Shown here one piece after another: positions 1 to 12,050 of a stretch of DNA of 64,000 nucleotides. The notes beneath the pieces are model-generated. The model was not told the origin of the DNA. It was given only the letters and a program-made list of their open reading frames with translations, and ran no database searches. The stretch's first letter is position 1. The number at the start of each line of letters is the position of its first letter. The translations under genes and the position numbers were made by a program. This DNA comes from Sipunculus nudus. Lineage: Eukaryota; Annelida; Sipuncula; Golfingiida; Sipunculidae. The stretch covers positions 96,706,624-96,770,623 of the forward strand of contig CM049308.1 in the NCBI GenBank assembly GCA_026874595.1, in the 5' to 3' direction.

Positions 1-1054
1 AGAAAGGGAATTAAAGTGATTTGCTTTGTTTTACTATCTCTCTGTCTGTTTTTAAATATTCAATAATTATTAATAAAACTTTTTTACCTGTAAGCACTTT
101 TGGATTAAATTTTGTATCCTGAATGTTTACGCAAAGGTGTTATAACTTTCCGCCCTGCCACTGAGTATTTTTGGGACAATATTCTTTTGGCAACTGCATA
201 AAATTTATTTCTGGTAAATAAAAAAAACATATACAGAGGTACAAAGGTGTTTTTAAACTCTTATCCTCTCCCCCCCCCCCTTTCCAATCAGGTCCTTCCA
301 CCTGAGGGATGGAAACATTATGTTTGTATGAATTTAAAAACAATGGATTTAATTGGATAGTCTAAACATCTGAACTGTCAACAGCTTATCAAAAAGCCAA
401 CAAATGATCATGGTAATAGTATAGATCTCATATTCACAAACTGGTATAGTCTTAGTTGGTCACAAAATCTTATTTAAGAATGTTCAAAAGTTGGTGCGCT
501 GGAATGTTAATTAATCACCTCCCTCCCTCCCCCCCCCTTTTATGTGCTTAAATAATATATTTCAGAATACTTATAAAATATCAGTTACATTATAACATTC
601 ATGTTCCAGATGGGCCAAATAGGGAAATGTTCAGGTGTATTATTAAATAGTTTAATACCACAATTTTCATGCATTACACATTACAATATATACTTATCAG
701 ATATAGTGTATGCTCATTTTCTTCTCTGTAGATACTTTTTGAGACATTCTGATTCCTCTCTCATCAGCAACAACTGCTTCCCAAAATATATCAGTGTATT
801 TTTATATTTGCAAATCTCCACTTCCTTCCTCTGCAATTTACAACATCTGGTCATTCCCAATGCAATATTTTAGACACACAGTCTTGTACATATTTGAAAT
901 ACTGATACTTCTTTTTTACTATTCCGCTAAACTACATAATTAATACAAAAAATTACATCTGTCAAAATGAAATCTTACAGACCTACATACAACAATGGTG
1001 ATACAATTATATCTGTCACATTCAGCTGAGCACCGTGACCCATGGGTCCCTTGT
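1..1054 (+). repeat. Family A (pearl/Helitron-like) element, 3' part, long-core variant
   Basis: The segment ends at 1022-1054 with the family A 3' terminus: CAGCTGAG, then the palindrome GACCCATGGGTC, then CCTTGT. Its interior around 360-480 (AT-rich, with 'gatcatggtaatagta') matches the interior of another copy at about 52420-52550, so both are the same long-core variant. A poly-C run lies at about 266-280. The 5' end is outside the window. No coding potential is supported. Confidence 0.7.
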
Positions 1055-1498
1055 GTTGTATACAAGACTATTAGCACCATCTACAATTGTTTCATGCATC
1101 TGTGGACATAGCCCAAGAGTGATTTGAGGTATGGTTTTAAGTACAAGACTGGTGGCACCACCTACAATAATTTTTGCACACAGTACAAGTCCTTGCTTAT
1201 TTCTCAGGAGTGATTTTACATATCAGCCTGAAATTTTGCATGTCCATACATCTTCAGTGGCTTTCTTGTACACAAGACTGGTGGCTCCACACAATCATTT
1301 TGTTTTAGGTGCACCCATGCCAGTATTTCAGCAGTGACGTTTTTGTTATTGGTGCTTGGACTTGGGTTAAAAATGTTTAGTACTTGCATTGTACTTATAC
1401 ATGTCACAAATGAACTTGAAAAGTAACAGTCCAACAAGGAAGCTATATACCTGATGTATATCCCATTGCACAGGTTTGCATTAGGCCTGTAGGCTTTT
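1055..1498 (+). repeat. Family D element fragment (3' part)
   Basis: This holds repeated GGTGGCACCACC-type modules (1149, 1280) with 'cttatttctcagga' phrases. It ends at about 1466-1498 with the family D terminus CACAGGTTTGCATTAGGCCT followed by GTAGGC. The 5' part is cut off by the family A element ending at 1054. The same terminus recurs at 3887-3912 and 25336-25369. Confidence 0.6.
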
Positions 1499-2286
1499 CA
1501 GTGAACCTGTGAGCTTATGCGTGCGGCGTCTGTCGTGTCGTCTGTACGTTAACCATAGCTATCTCAAAAACGGCAGAAGCAAGCATCACCAAATTTTTTT
1601 GCTAATAATCAGTCATCCAAAAAACTATTGGATTTTGTTTATTTTTTTTCTAACTGCATTTTCTTAGATTTTATAGGGAAAAAACTAAAAAAACTTTAAA
1701 AATCTTCTTCTCCTAAACTGTCCAGCCAAATTGTCCAATATTTCACAGAAATGATCCCTTGAACAATCTTTCTCAAGTTTGTTCCAATGGTTCCAGTTCA
1801 GAGATTTTTGGCCGAGTTACAGGATGTTGAACTTAGTCATCTGTCCAAAAAAGCACACTAAATTTAAAATCTCAGAAACGGCTAGAGCTATAATCACCAA
1901 ATTTTATACCAATGTTAGTCACATATGTCATATCTGAAATTGAGGTATTGGTGGCGCCACCTACATTGATGTGTTTTTTACAAGCGAAAATGTAATTTTA
2001 AACTCTTCTGGCTTATACACTGATTTATTATGAAACTGTTAAGCTGATTTGTTTAAACTTTACTAGAAATATTCTATGGTAGGGTTCTGCCAGTTTTATA
2101 AGAATAGATTGGGTAAATACAGCTTTAAAGAAGCATTGTAGCCAATTGAAAAAGGCTTTCTGTGTTTGAAAATAGATTTGACAACCTGCTGAGTTTCAGC
2201 AGCCAAGTCAAGAGGTCACTCATTACAAACAGGCGGGGTCCAGACATCACCATGGCAACTGACTTGGCTCTGGCAGGTGTCTATGT

Positions 2287-2337
2287 ATCTAGACCTCTAG
2301 ACACAGCGTCTAGACGTCTAGACACAATGTCTAGATG
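2287..2337. repeat. Cluster of TCTAGAC heptamers
   Basis: Five or six TCTAGA(C) motifs occur in about 50 bp, partly as the inverted pair GTCTAGACGTCTAGAC. This is a local palindromic simple repeat. No function is recognised. Confidence 0.5.
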
Positions 2338-2394
2338 TAGGATTCCCAGATTATTGGAACTATATCTTTCAACTGTTTGAAAAAACTTGGTTTG

Positions 2395-3740
2395 CATTTT
2401 AAACAAATCGGGTTTATCATCAGGTCACATGTGAACTGCTGCGCCCTCATTTTTGGTTGACCTCTGACCTTTCCGCACTGCCCCATTTGTGCGTCCATTT
2501 TCACACATAAACCCACATATCTCGGGAACCGTTTGACCGATCAGGCTAAAAATTTGGCACTAAATGTAGCCCTTTGATAGCTTTATAACATACACTAAAA
2601 ATGGTGGCACCACCTGCAACCATTTTTGCCCAGCGTCCATCTGTTCATCCGCCGTGGGATAAAATTACTCATATCTCAGCAGTGGTTTGACTTTTCCACC
2701 TGAAATTTTTGCAGGTTTATACATCCTGGACAGCTTTCTTGATTTTATGACAGGTGGCGCCACCTACATTCACGTTTACTCTGCAGACATCCAAGCTCAT
2801 ATCTCAGGAACCGTTTGACCAATTGGGCCAAAATTTTGCATGTGTATAGATCTCACATAGCTCCTCATTATAGGCAAAACTGGTGGCGCCACCTGCAACC
2901 ACTTATGCACAGCGTCCATCTGTTCATCTACCTTTGGATAAAATCACTCATATCTCAGCAGTGGTTTGACTTTTCCACCTGAAATTTTGCAGGTTTATAC
3001 ATCCTAGACAGCTTTCTCGATTTAATGACAGGTGGCGCCACCTACATTCACTTTTACTCTGCAGACATCCAAGCTCATATCTCGGGAACCGTTTGACCGT
3101 TTGGGCCAAAAATTTGCATGTGTATAGATCTCACATAGCTCTTTATCATACACAAAACTGGTGGCGCCACCTGCAACCATTTTTGCACAGCATCCATCTG
3201 TTTGTCTGTCATGAGATAAAATCACTCATATCTCTGCACTGATTTGACTTATCTGCCTAAAATTTTGCAGGTTTATACATCCTGGACAGCTGTCTTGATT
3301 TTATGACAGGTGGCGCCACCTACATTCAGGTTTACTCTGCAGACATCCAAGCTCATATCTCGGGAACCATTTGACTGATTTGGCCAAAATTTTGCATGTG
3401 TATAGATCTCACATAGCTCTTCATCATAGGCAAAAGTGGTGGCGCCACCTGCAACCACTTGTGCACAGGGTTCATCTGTTCATCTGCCTTGGGATAAAAT
3501 CACTCATATCTAAGCAGTGGTTTGACTTATTCACCTGAAATTTTGCAGGTTTATACATCCTTGACAATTTTCTCGATTTATGACAGGTGGCACAACCTAC
3601 ATTCACGTTTACTCTGCAGACATCCATGCTAATATGCAACAAACCTCACTCTATTCCCCTTGTCACTTAATCCATGCCTCACTTCACCCGTCCCACGACT
3701 GCGGATACACATAGTCGCTTGTCGACTACCCAAATTCTAG
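2395..3740 (+). repeat. Family B Helitron-like element, 5' end degraded
   Basis: The core consists of alternating units of about 130-150 bp, each closing with GGTGGCGCCACC (2753, 2884, 3031, 3160, 3309, 3439). The 3' terminus at 3700-3740 has the subterminal repeat GCGGATAC, a stem-loop TAGTCGCTTGTCGACTA and then CTAG followed by T's. The 5' hairpin GTATCCGC...GCGGATAC seen in other copies is not recognisable here. It is nested in the family D element 1499-3912. Confidence 0.65.
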
Positions 3741-3914
3741 TTTTAAAAATGTCCTAGTCTGAAACTTGCACGTCCGAAAAGTCCATTTTGCTGAAATCAT
3801 AATAACTAAGGTAGATATGCAGGACTTAAGAGGATCAATATCAAATCTTAAAAATAAACCTCCATTCATACTCCCAAACTTTGTACAGGTTCGCATTAGG
3901 CCTGTAGGCCTTGT

Positions 3915-4100
3915 TTGTTTTGTCCAGCTTTTCATTTTACTCACTGTATTTTTAATGTTGATATGATCCAGCTGTTCATTTTACTCACTGTGTTTGTACT
4001 GTTTATATGGTCTGGCTGTTCATTGTACTCGCTGTGTTTGTACTGTTTTTGTTGTCAAACTGTTCATTTTACTCAGTGTTTGTACTGTTTATATGGATCA
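3915..4100. repeat. Tandem repeat, ~47 bp x 4
   Basis: Four imperfect copies of a unit containing CTGTTCATTTTACTCACTGT and GTTTGTACTGTTTATATGG follow one another directly after the family D 3' end. The following 4101-4429 is AT-rich intron in which I recognise nothing. Confidence 0.7.
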
Positions 4101-4429
4101 ACAGAATAATGAAATTGTTCAAAGCTGATAAGAAAGATTAAATATTTTACTAAGTAATACAGTACATTGTAACCCAAGTAAACATTAAATAATTAGCCTA
4201 TTGGTTAAAATACTTTCTGTTGGGGTAAAACAGGTAGATACTAAGTTTCTATCATGTTTCTATAAGCCCTAAAACTGAAATTTAAAATTTTGATTCAGTA
4301 AAAAAAGACATACATGAGAGAAAAAACAAATATTAAGATATAGTTATGTAATTTAACATTAGTTCATCCAAAAGTTTCTTACTGTTACTGAATGCTAAAA
4401 AAGCTACCCTTTTAAAAATTAAATTTTTT

Positions 4430-4694
4430 TAGTTCATCAGATTTTAAGTCATCTGAGCTACACTAATGACCATTGTCAATCATCCATCCATCCAATTATC
4501 TGTCCATTAAACTGGCACATTTTGAAACCATGCAAAATTAAATATACTGTTAGATGTCCCTACATTCTCCTACTAAACCCTTAAACTGGGTCACTGTGAT
4601 GTTGTTCCTTTGAGAAATTAAGGAAAAATCCTCCATTCTTCATAATAAACTCTGTTGTTACACTTCAGGACTGCCTAATATCAAAACCATTGAT
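4430..4694 (+). repeat. Old family A 5' fragment
   Basis: A degenerate hairpin end (AAGTCATCTGAGCTAC) is followed by a decayed CCAT/CCGT microsatellite. The 'ggcacattttgaaacc', 'tgttagatgtccc' and 'gactgcctaatatcaaaacca' phrases of the family A core come next. It is cut off by the younger copy starting at about 4700. Confidence 0.65.
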
Positions 4695-4699
4695 CCATT

Positions 4700-7336
4700 T
4701 TTAGCTCAGCTGACTATAAGTCATCTGAGCTATAGTCGTGGTCCATTGTCCGTCGTCCGTCCGTCTGTCCGTCCGTCCGTCCGTCCGTCCGTCCGTAGAT
4801 GTGGCACGTTTTGAAACCGTAAGACCTAGGAATCCAAAATCCGGCATAATGTTAGATGTCCCCAAGATCTCCTACCAAGCCAAAAACTGGGTCTTTTGGA
4901 CTTCGTTCCTTTGAGAAATTAAGGAAAAACCTCAATTTTTTATTAAAAACCTATTTTCACACTTCAGGACTGCCTAATATCAAAACCACTCATCTGTTTT
5001 TCCTCATATTTACCATAAATATTCCTCTATATAGTTCCTATGTACATTCAAGAAAATATGTCTGTATTATATAATTTAAAAAAGTTATGGACCCAAACAT
5101 AATGCATTTTGTAAAAAATCAGGAAAGATATTTGATCACTTAACACAAAACATATTAAAGCTATGGACCTTTTTTCCAGTAATATAACTTTAATTAATCA
5201 AAATTCAATTGTATACCCAAAATTAGATGAAAATCTTTTAAATTTTTTAAAATATTAAGAAAAAATAAAAAATTGGTACCTTAAATTTTGCCCAACTTTG
5301 ACCATGGCACGTTTTTTTCCTGTAAGTACTGTGGATTTAATTTTCATAGCATGTTTTTGTTACCTTTTCAACTGTTAACACCAAAAATTTGAAACCAGTT
5401 GATCAAAAACTGTAGATTTTATTCAAGTTTTCAAGCACCATGTAACATATTGTATACATCAAGCTTGTGTTATGCAGTTTGCAAGAGCTCAGCTCCCCAG
5501 CTTCAGCTCTTAGTTCCTTAAATTCGGCATACAGCTAGATGTCTCCAAAATCCCCTACCATGCCAAGAATTTGGTCACTAGGACTTAATACCTTCAAAAT
5601 ATTAATGAAAAACATCATTTTTCCATTTAAAACCCATTGTTACACTTCAAGACTGCCTAATATCAAAACCACTGATCTGACTTTAATCATAAATAATATA
5701 CATATTTTTCATTCTCTATGCACATGCCAGAATGATGTCAGTATTGCGTAATTGTTTTAAGTTATGGGCCCAAACATAATGCACTTTGTAAAAAATCAAG
5801 AAATATATTTACTCCCTTAACAAGGGGATTGCTGAAGCTAGAGATTTTTTGTCAGGGATGTAACATTATTTAATCAAGATTCAATTGAATACCCAAAATT
5901 AGTTTGAATTTTTCAAATTTTATAAGTTATTAGTATAAATGTAAAATTAGTAACTTAAATTTTGCCCAACTTTGACCATGGCACGTTTGTTTCCTGTGAG
6001 CACTGTTGATATAATTTTCATATCATGCACACATAAGGATTTCAGCTTTTAAGTTTAGAAAGCTGAAAGAAATTGGCCAAAAATTGTAGCTTTTATTAAT
6101 GTTTTTATGAGACCCTGTCAGACTTTGGCTCTCTCCAGCCCCTCTTGAGTCACCTGTATGTTGACCTTGTTGAACTTTCAGCAAATTATGCATGCTTGAG
6201 GCGAGGCATACAGGGAATCCAGGCAGCTTATGGCCAGCCACAGTTGATCCAGGTGTCCAACCCAACTCATCTAGTAGTTTTAACCAACTGCATACAATAA
6301 ACAATAAATTAATAAATTTTTATTGGTTTTTAATAAAAAATTAATGAAAAATAGAAAAGGAATTTGTTAGTTTATTATAACAGGAAATTAACTTGCAGTT
6401 ACTGATGATATAAGAATCTTGTATCGATGGATAGAATGTCACGTATTCCAAATAACACCATGCAGTCACCTATGGTATTTTTCAGTTCAATTTTAATGAT
6501 AAAGAAGTAAATCATATCATTCATTACTAATCATTAGGGATCATATGATGGAAATTAATGATAGACAAAGATGCAGTTGATAATATTAATCTAGATTCCT
6601 ACTGTGTCTAGTGTGTACATTGATGTGAAATTAGTCCAAAATGAATTTATTACAGTTATTTTTTAATATAAATAAAAGCCATAAAACCAGGTACTTATGA
6701 TCATTATTTAAATGTGTGAATTTTGTATATTCTGGATTCTCAACATCATTGTTTGGTGAAAATTGAATAAATACCAGACATGGTGCGAATACTTTGTAAT
6801 TGTATTTAAATACGAATATGATTATGTACTCCATTATAAAATTTCTTGCATAAAGAATGGGAATTCAGGTAAAAATGAAAGTATATGAATACCAGTGCAA
6901 ATACTTTTCAAAATGTATTCATGAATGCATTCATGAATATATTCTTTAATATTATTTTAATAATCATTTCAGTTATATTTCATTTTAAAAAATCATATGA
7001 TTCTCTTATTATTTTTAATAAAAATTATATTTGGGACAATATTTGTAATTTTTTCAAATAAATAGTTAAACCCTTATATTATATATTCTGCTTATAAGTT
7101 ATATTGCCAAGTCAAAATCTGTGTGACAATAGTACTCCATTTGTTAATAAAATAAATGAAATCAATCCTCTTCCCTGTCTCCAAAGGTACTATCAAAATC
7201 ATACATAAGCTAAACAACAACAACTCATATTACAGCTTATATTTATTTCCACACAAAACCAGCATGTGCCTCATTTCTAAATAATATTTTCTTATCATAT
7301 ATAACAGCTGAGCGTCGTGACCCATAGGTCCCTTGT
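4700..7336 (+). repeat. Family A pearl/Helitron-like element, full length (~2.6 kb)
   Basis: The 5' end in a T-tract is the hairpin AGCTCAGCTGACT..AGTCATCTGAGCT (4703-4731). The longest (CCGT)n microsatellite in the window follows (about 4748-4796). Two diverged tandem core units come next (about 4800-5510 and 5511-6010), both with 'gactgcctaatatcaaaacca'. An AT-rich 3' half follows. The 3' end is CAGCTGAGCGTCGTGACCC..GGTCCCTTGT. CAGCTGAGC at the 3' end is the reverse complement of GCTCAGCTG at the 5' end. There is no transposase; it is non-autonomous. Confidence 0.8.
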
Positions 7337-7815
7337 TAGCACAGCTGACTGAAAGTCATCTGAGCTATAGAGATCAATCTTTTTTCTGTCGTCTGTCTGT
7401 CTGTTCGTTACCCAGGCACAAATTGTAACCATTTGATCTAGAATCTTTTAACTAGACATCTCGGGATCACCATGTTTTTTTGCATGCATAATCATGGAGT
7501 GTTTCATCAGTTTCTGCTGACTGGTGGCTCCATCTATATTTAAAAAAATCTTTTCTATATTTTTGAGACCTTCAAGGATATGGTTGTCCATTAACTGGGC
7601 AAAAATTGTAACTATTGTATCTAGAATCTTCTAACTTGATATCCAGGGAGGTCCATGAAAATATACTTGGAAACCTGAAATTAGGTCTCTGTTACACATA
7701 TTCCCTCAGCTATGCTTCAGTTGAATTGGGATACCACCTACAAAATTTGGCATATACAAAATTTTGTGAATGTCTTCCTAGTCAGCTGAGTGTCATGACC
7801 CCTTGGTCATTTGTT
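7337..7815 (+). repeat. Short family A2 element (~480 bp)
   Basis: It starts with TAGCACAGCTGACTGAAAGT and TCATCTGAGCTATAG, followed by a TCTG/TCCG microsatellite. A single A2-type core unit follows ('ggtccatgaaaa...cttggaaacctgaaattaggtctctgtta'). It ends with CAGCTGAGTGTCATGACCCC and CATTTGT. It abuts the 3' end of the previous copy head to tail. Confidence 0.65.
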
Positions 7816-8535
7816 GATCATATTTACCTTGTTATATATCTATATATTTCCTATGAACATGCCAGAAATTAAGTCAGTATTGTGTAATTTCTTTAAGTTA
7901 TCGGGGCTCACCATTAACGGTTAACTGCTTGCTTAAGGCAAGTAAAAGTTCTAGGAAATGGTATAAGGGCAACTAAAAGTCACCTACTTGCTGAACCTCT
8001 ATATATTTCCTGTATACATACCAGGAATAAGGTCAGTATTGTGTAATTTCATGAAGAAATGGGCCCAAACATTTTGCATTTTGTAAATAATCAGGAAAGA
8101 TATTTACTCACTTAACATGAGAAATGTTTAAGCTAGAGACTTTTTTTCAGGGATATAACTATATGTAATCAAGATTCAGTTGTATACCCATAATTAGATC
8201 TGAATTTTGCAAATGTTTTAAGTTATTAGCGTAAATATAAAATCAGTACCTTAAATTTTGCCCTGCTTTGGCCACAGTACTTTTTTTTCCCGTAAGTACT
8301 GTGGATTTATTTTTCACAGCAATACACATAAGGATTTAATCTGTTAGAATCTGAAATTTGATAATAAAAGCTCAAAAATAAGGCTAGTTATTGAATTTCT
8401 TTTGGAGGCTCTTATTGTATTCACTTGCATTGTCAAGCAGCCCACTTTGGTCACTGGAGGTCATTCAGTGCAGCTTTCTATGCAAACCTGATTTGTAATG
8501 GGTCATTGAGCACATTGACCCATGGGTCCCTTGTT
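7816..8535 (+). repeat. Family A 3' fragment
   Basis: The interior resembles the second core unit of family A ('cctatgaacatgccagaaatta', 'gggcccaaaca', 'tttgccc..tttggccac'). It ends at 8500-8535 with GACCCATGGGTCCCTTGT. The 5' end is missing. Confidence 0.6.
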
Positions 8536-10564
8536 TTTCTTGTATGTACTAATGATTTAAAATCTGAAATCTGAATCTGAAATTTTAAAATAAAACCTAA
8601 ACACTTAAGCTAGTTATTGAATTTTGTTGGATGCTCTTATAGTATTCACTTGCATTGTCCAGCCCAATTCTGATCACTGGAAGTTATTAAACAGGCATGG
8701 CCAATTTCAAATTTAGGTAACCCATTTTCAGGTTCCCCAATTTTGAAATTGGGTAACCCACTTTGTTTAGGTAACCCATTCCATGTTTCAGATCACATTG
8801 ACTCTGAACTTTCAACTTACTGAACTGCAACAAGTAATATGTGATTGAACCAGTGATTGTTAGTAACTAAAGTTGGAAATAAAGATTCAATTAAAAAAAA
8901 CTTTGTTTTATACAGTTTATTTAATAAACCATCAACAGGGTAGAAATATTCCTTCAATTACCTGAAGTAAGCATATAGTGGCTGGGTTTACATAACATGT
9001 ATCAGTACCCACCCTATGTGTGTAACTCTTATGCATGCTGATAAAGTTGCAAGTGGCGTTATTCAAAATTAAAAAAAGAGCACTGTAAAACATGTGCACC
9101 AAATTGTACAAGCAAATTGGACAGATGAAAGCTGCCTACCCTGTGCCTTACAAATATGTGAAAATTTTGGAAAATTAAGACTATTATAGATCTGTACTTT
9201 TTTCTTTTTAATTATAAATTAAGTTCATTTGAAGACCAACAAATTTTAATTGTTTTGCCTTTTGATTTCTGTTCAGGTGCATTTTTGTTGTCTCAATTTA
9301 AAATACATGATGTTAACAACATATTCAGTGTTTAAAAAAATCAAAGGCTCAATGATATTTGATGAAATTGTTGTACTAATTGTTAACAAACTTTTCTCTC
9401 TGATTTGTTATTGAAATTATATGCTATAAAAGGAAGTCATTGGAAAATAATGATGTCGGCCGGTGGGGTTTGCCGTCGGTGTCAGGGTCCAAATTCTCAA
9501 AAACTGATAATACAGATACGATATTTGATATTTTTGTTAATTTTCAAGATTATAAAACGATTCTAATCTGTAATTGTGTCTGAATGTTTATTAATATAAG
9601 TTAGAACTCATAGACCATGGTGATTATTGCACCCACTACATTGAAAGATCACTCCTTCAATGTCACTTCTTTGGAGTGCATTTTAAAATGATCTTACCCT
9701 GTGAGTGAACGGTGAAGCCGAAATATATCTGAAGAAATTGTATGGGAATGCATATAAACTCAAGCAACTGACGATTTTCGCGGGAAATTAAAGCGAGGTG
9801 AATTTTGTCATTGTCACAAAGTTCATCATTGATTAGTGCAGCATTCGGAAACAACCAAGGTTCTTTTGGCTATTCCAACACACAAATGCACCCCCTGTAC
9901 TGGGGTCTCTATACCATATAAAACCGGGGGGGGGGGGGGGGTGATGCAAATCATAGCACAGCCAGCAGACATCTGTGAATTGATAACTGTAAATACAAGG
10001 TTAAGCCCCGTCATTCTGCATGCTAAGGGTACACTTTAGTTGAATTGAACACATAGTTGAAAGTATATATTCAGGATACTTTTTCTGCGAGAAATGTTTT
10101 AATAAATCTCATCCATTTCCATAGCTTTTGTCCAGGAAATTTAGGTGAACGAATAATCTTTTGCCCTAAATCCAGTTTGGGTAACATCAGGCAAATGAAA
10201 CGATCGTTCACCCAATTTGGCCATTTCCTGTAAGCTTTGTTGAATTAAATTTCATATCCTGTATGTATATGCAGAGGTGTCATGACCCATGGGTCCTTTG
10301 TTTTTTTCCCCAGCCCTCTTCCCCTGGTGTCTTGTTTGTTCCTAGTGGGTTGTCATGGCCTGGCCAAAGTTGATGGTATTCTCTGTGTCCTCCACCCTTA
10401 TACAGACTCACGAATTCCACCATCTGAGCAAGGGAGAGTGTCTCCTATTAGTTATCACAACTACTTGTACAATCCATGTTAAATAAATAAAGTTTAAAGT
10501 TTAGAAACCTTAATCTGTTAAGAATGTATGATCTAAATGAATTGCATGAATTTTTTTCCACCAG
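8536..10564 (+). other. Intronic sequence with family A remnants
   Basis: 8536-8700 is a degraded duplicate of the preceding family A tail. 8701-8752 contains an inverted repeat (CCAATTTCAAATT / AATTTTGAAATTGG) with AGGTAACCCA repeats. 8760-10200 is AT-rich with a poly-G run (about 9926-9940), and I recognise no gene there. A second family A-type 3' end (GTCATGACCCATGGGTCC) lies at about 10278-10300. The stretch before 10565 ends in a TTTTTTTCCACCAG acceptor. No exon encoding the AKT N-terminus (WLxKRG region) was seen anywhere in 1-10564. Confidence 0.5.
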
Positions 10565-10687
10565 GTGAGCACATAAAAAATTGGAGGAAGCGTTACTTCA
10601 TTTTGAGAGACGATGGATCATTTCTTGGCTTCAAAGTCAAACCTGAACACAGTTTGCAAGATCCACTCAACAACTTCACAGTGAAAA
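10565..10687 (+). CDS. AKT: AKT/protein kinase B, PH-domain exon (exon A of this window)
   Basis: This internal exon encodes the middle of the N-terminal PH domain of AKT, a phosphoinositide-dependent Ser/Thr kinase recruited to membranes by PI(3,4,5)P3. The acceptor is TTTTTTTCCACCAG and the donor is GTAAGT at 10688. Two bases complete a split Gly codon at the start and one base is left over at the end (phase 1 on both sides). The peptide starts [20 protein letters not shown] and ends PLNNFTVK. It aligns with human AKT1 from Gly16: Glu17, Arg23 and Arg25 of the inositol-phosphate site are present, and so is the NNF motif around Asn53. The exon limits agree with those of vertebrate AKT as I recall them. 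The preceding coding exon is upstream of the window. The 3' end of this exon seeds the tandem repeat that follows it. Confidence 0.95.
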
Positions 10688-11072
10688 GTAAGTCCACAAT
10701 CAGAATGTTAACAGTCAGCGAACACACTGAATATTTTCACAAGTAATTGCTTATCCCAATATTATCACAGTCTCCAAACACAGTCAACATCATCACAGTG
10801 AAAAGCAAGTCCTTAGACAGAATTGAAAATTAACACAGTCTGAAAATACAGTCAACAATTTCACAGTGAAAAGCAACTACTTAACCTGAATCTTAACAGA
10901 GATCAACAGGTCTTCCATGAATGTGAGTCCTTAAACAACATAAACAGATTCTGCAAAATCAGTCAACAACATCAAGGTGAAAAGCAAGTCCTTAAGCAGA
11001 ACATTAAAACAACTTCAAGAAAAGAAGTGGGTCCTTAAGCAGGATATTAAAAGGTTCTGCAAACTCTGTCAA
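10666..11072 (+). repeat. 63-bp tandem array spanning the exon A donor, proximal block
   Basis: The last ~22 nt of exon A (TCAACAACTTCACAGTGAAAA) plus the donor and downstream intron (GTAAGTCC...) recur as imperfect tandem copies. Examples are TCACAGTGAAAAGCAAGTCC at about 10795 and at 10864 (AGCAACT variant), and TCAAGGTGAAAAGCAAGTCC at about 10974. Later units add TTAAGCAGAACATTAAAAGG and TCTGCAAACTCAGTCAACAA. The array breaks off at 11072 and resumes at 20907. Confidence 0.8.
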
Positions 11073-12050
11073 CAGTGTTTCATTTATCCCCGCTTCCTGC
11101 ATCCTTTCACGCATAATATTTCTAAAGGACGCATTAAAATTTGTAACATGCGTCCCTTGGGACGCAAAAAAAATTTCTGTCCAATACATTATATGATGAC
11201 AGCAAACTTTCTAGCCGATTTATCGATAAGCATAGAGTTGTGTAAACAATTTGCAGAGATATGTCTTTCATAGTGTTTGGAAATCTCCCTCTCTTGCATT
11301 TTGCAAAACGCTGTAGTGAAAATGGCCTGACATAGTGAATCCCAAGCGGCTTCTGTAAAGAGGTTTTGTGATTGGGCGACCCCGGCCACAAATTACTTAT
11401 TTTCTTACAGCTATATCAGTCTAGTGAAAGTGCAGGTGAACAATTATAATTGTGTAATACAATCCCGTTAGTATAATCGTCAGTATAATCAAAGTAATTT
11501 AAAAACAAGAGTGGAAGTGAAGGCTGTGATTGCGTTAAAAATAAATGTGGGTCTTAACTTTTAAATCAGGAATGGACGGAGAACAGATTTGTGACTTCGG
11601 ACATACAAGTTCCGTTTACCACGACAGAGTTTTATTTGGGTGACGGAAGTCTTGATTCGCTGGGAATTGTATTACCGTTTGCCGTGTGTCAAGGATTTGC
11701 AGAAGCAAGATATTCAAAGAAATCTGTTAATTATCATACAGTTTACTCATGATTTATTTTGCAACGCTTTATTTTGCAACGTGTATGCCCAGCTGCCCAC
11801 GGGCCGGGAAGGTGTCTGGGGTCCTCCCAACCTTGAAATGGGATCGCCCTTACTGCAATAAGCGGCTCGACTTTTGAGAACATTCAAGCCAGTTCATTAA
11901 AAAGTAGGGGTTGCGGGTTGGCAGCCAATGCCAGTGCAGGGCCTTAGTTTCATGCAATGACTGAACACTCACGTAGAAGTTTGTAAACTCTTTCGTGAAA
12001 TGTGTATTCTGCATTTAAATTTCACTGGTATATTAGAATTTTAGGGGTTT

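Larger units (their letters stand above)
1499..3912 (+). repeat. Family D Helitron-like element, interrupted by family B
   Basis: The 5' end reads GTGAACCTGTGAGCTTATGCG, truncated here to its core GAACCTGTGAGCTTATGCG, followed by a CGTC-rich stretch. The 3' end at 3887-3912 reads CAGGTTCGCATTAGGCCTGT then AGGCCTTGT. CACAGGTTCGC is the reverse complement of GCGAACCTGTG, so the termini are subterminal inverted repeats. AGGCCTGTAGGCCT forms a terminal hairpin. A family B element (about 2395-3740) sits inside. A second D copy at 22899-25369 has the same ends. Confidence 0.6.

Noticed and set aside
1-10564. First coding exon of AKT
   Set aside because: No segment encoding the expected VKEGWLxKR-type N-terminus with a phase-1 donor was found; it should lie upstream of the window.
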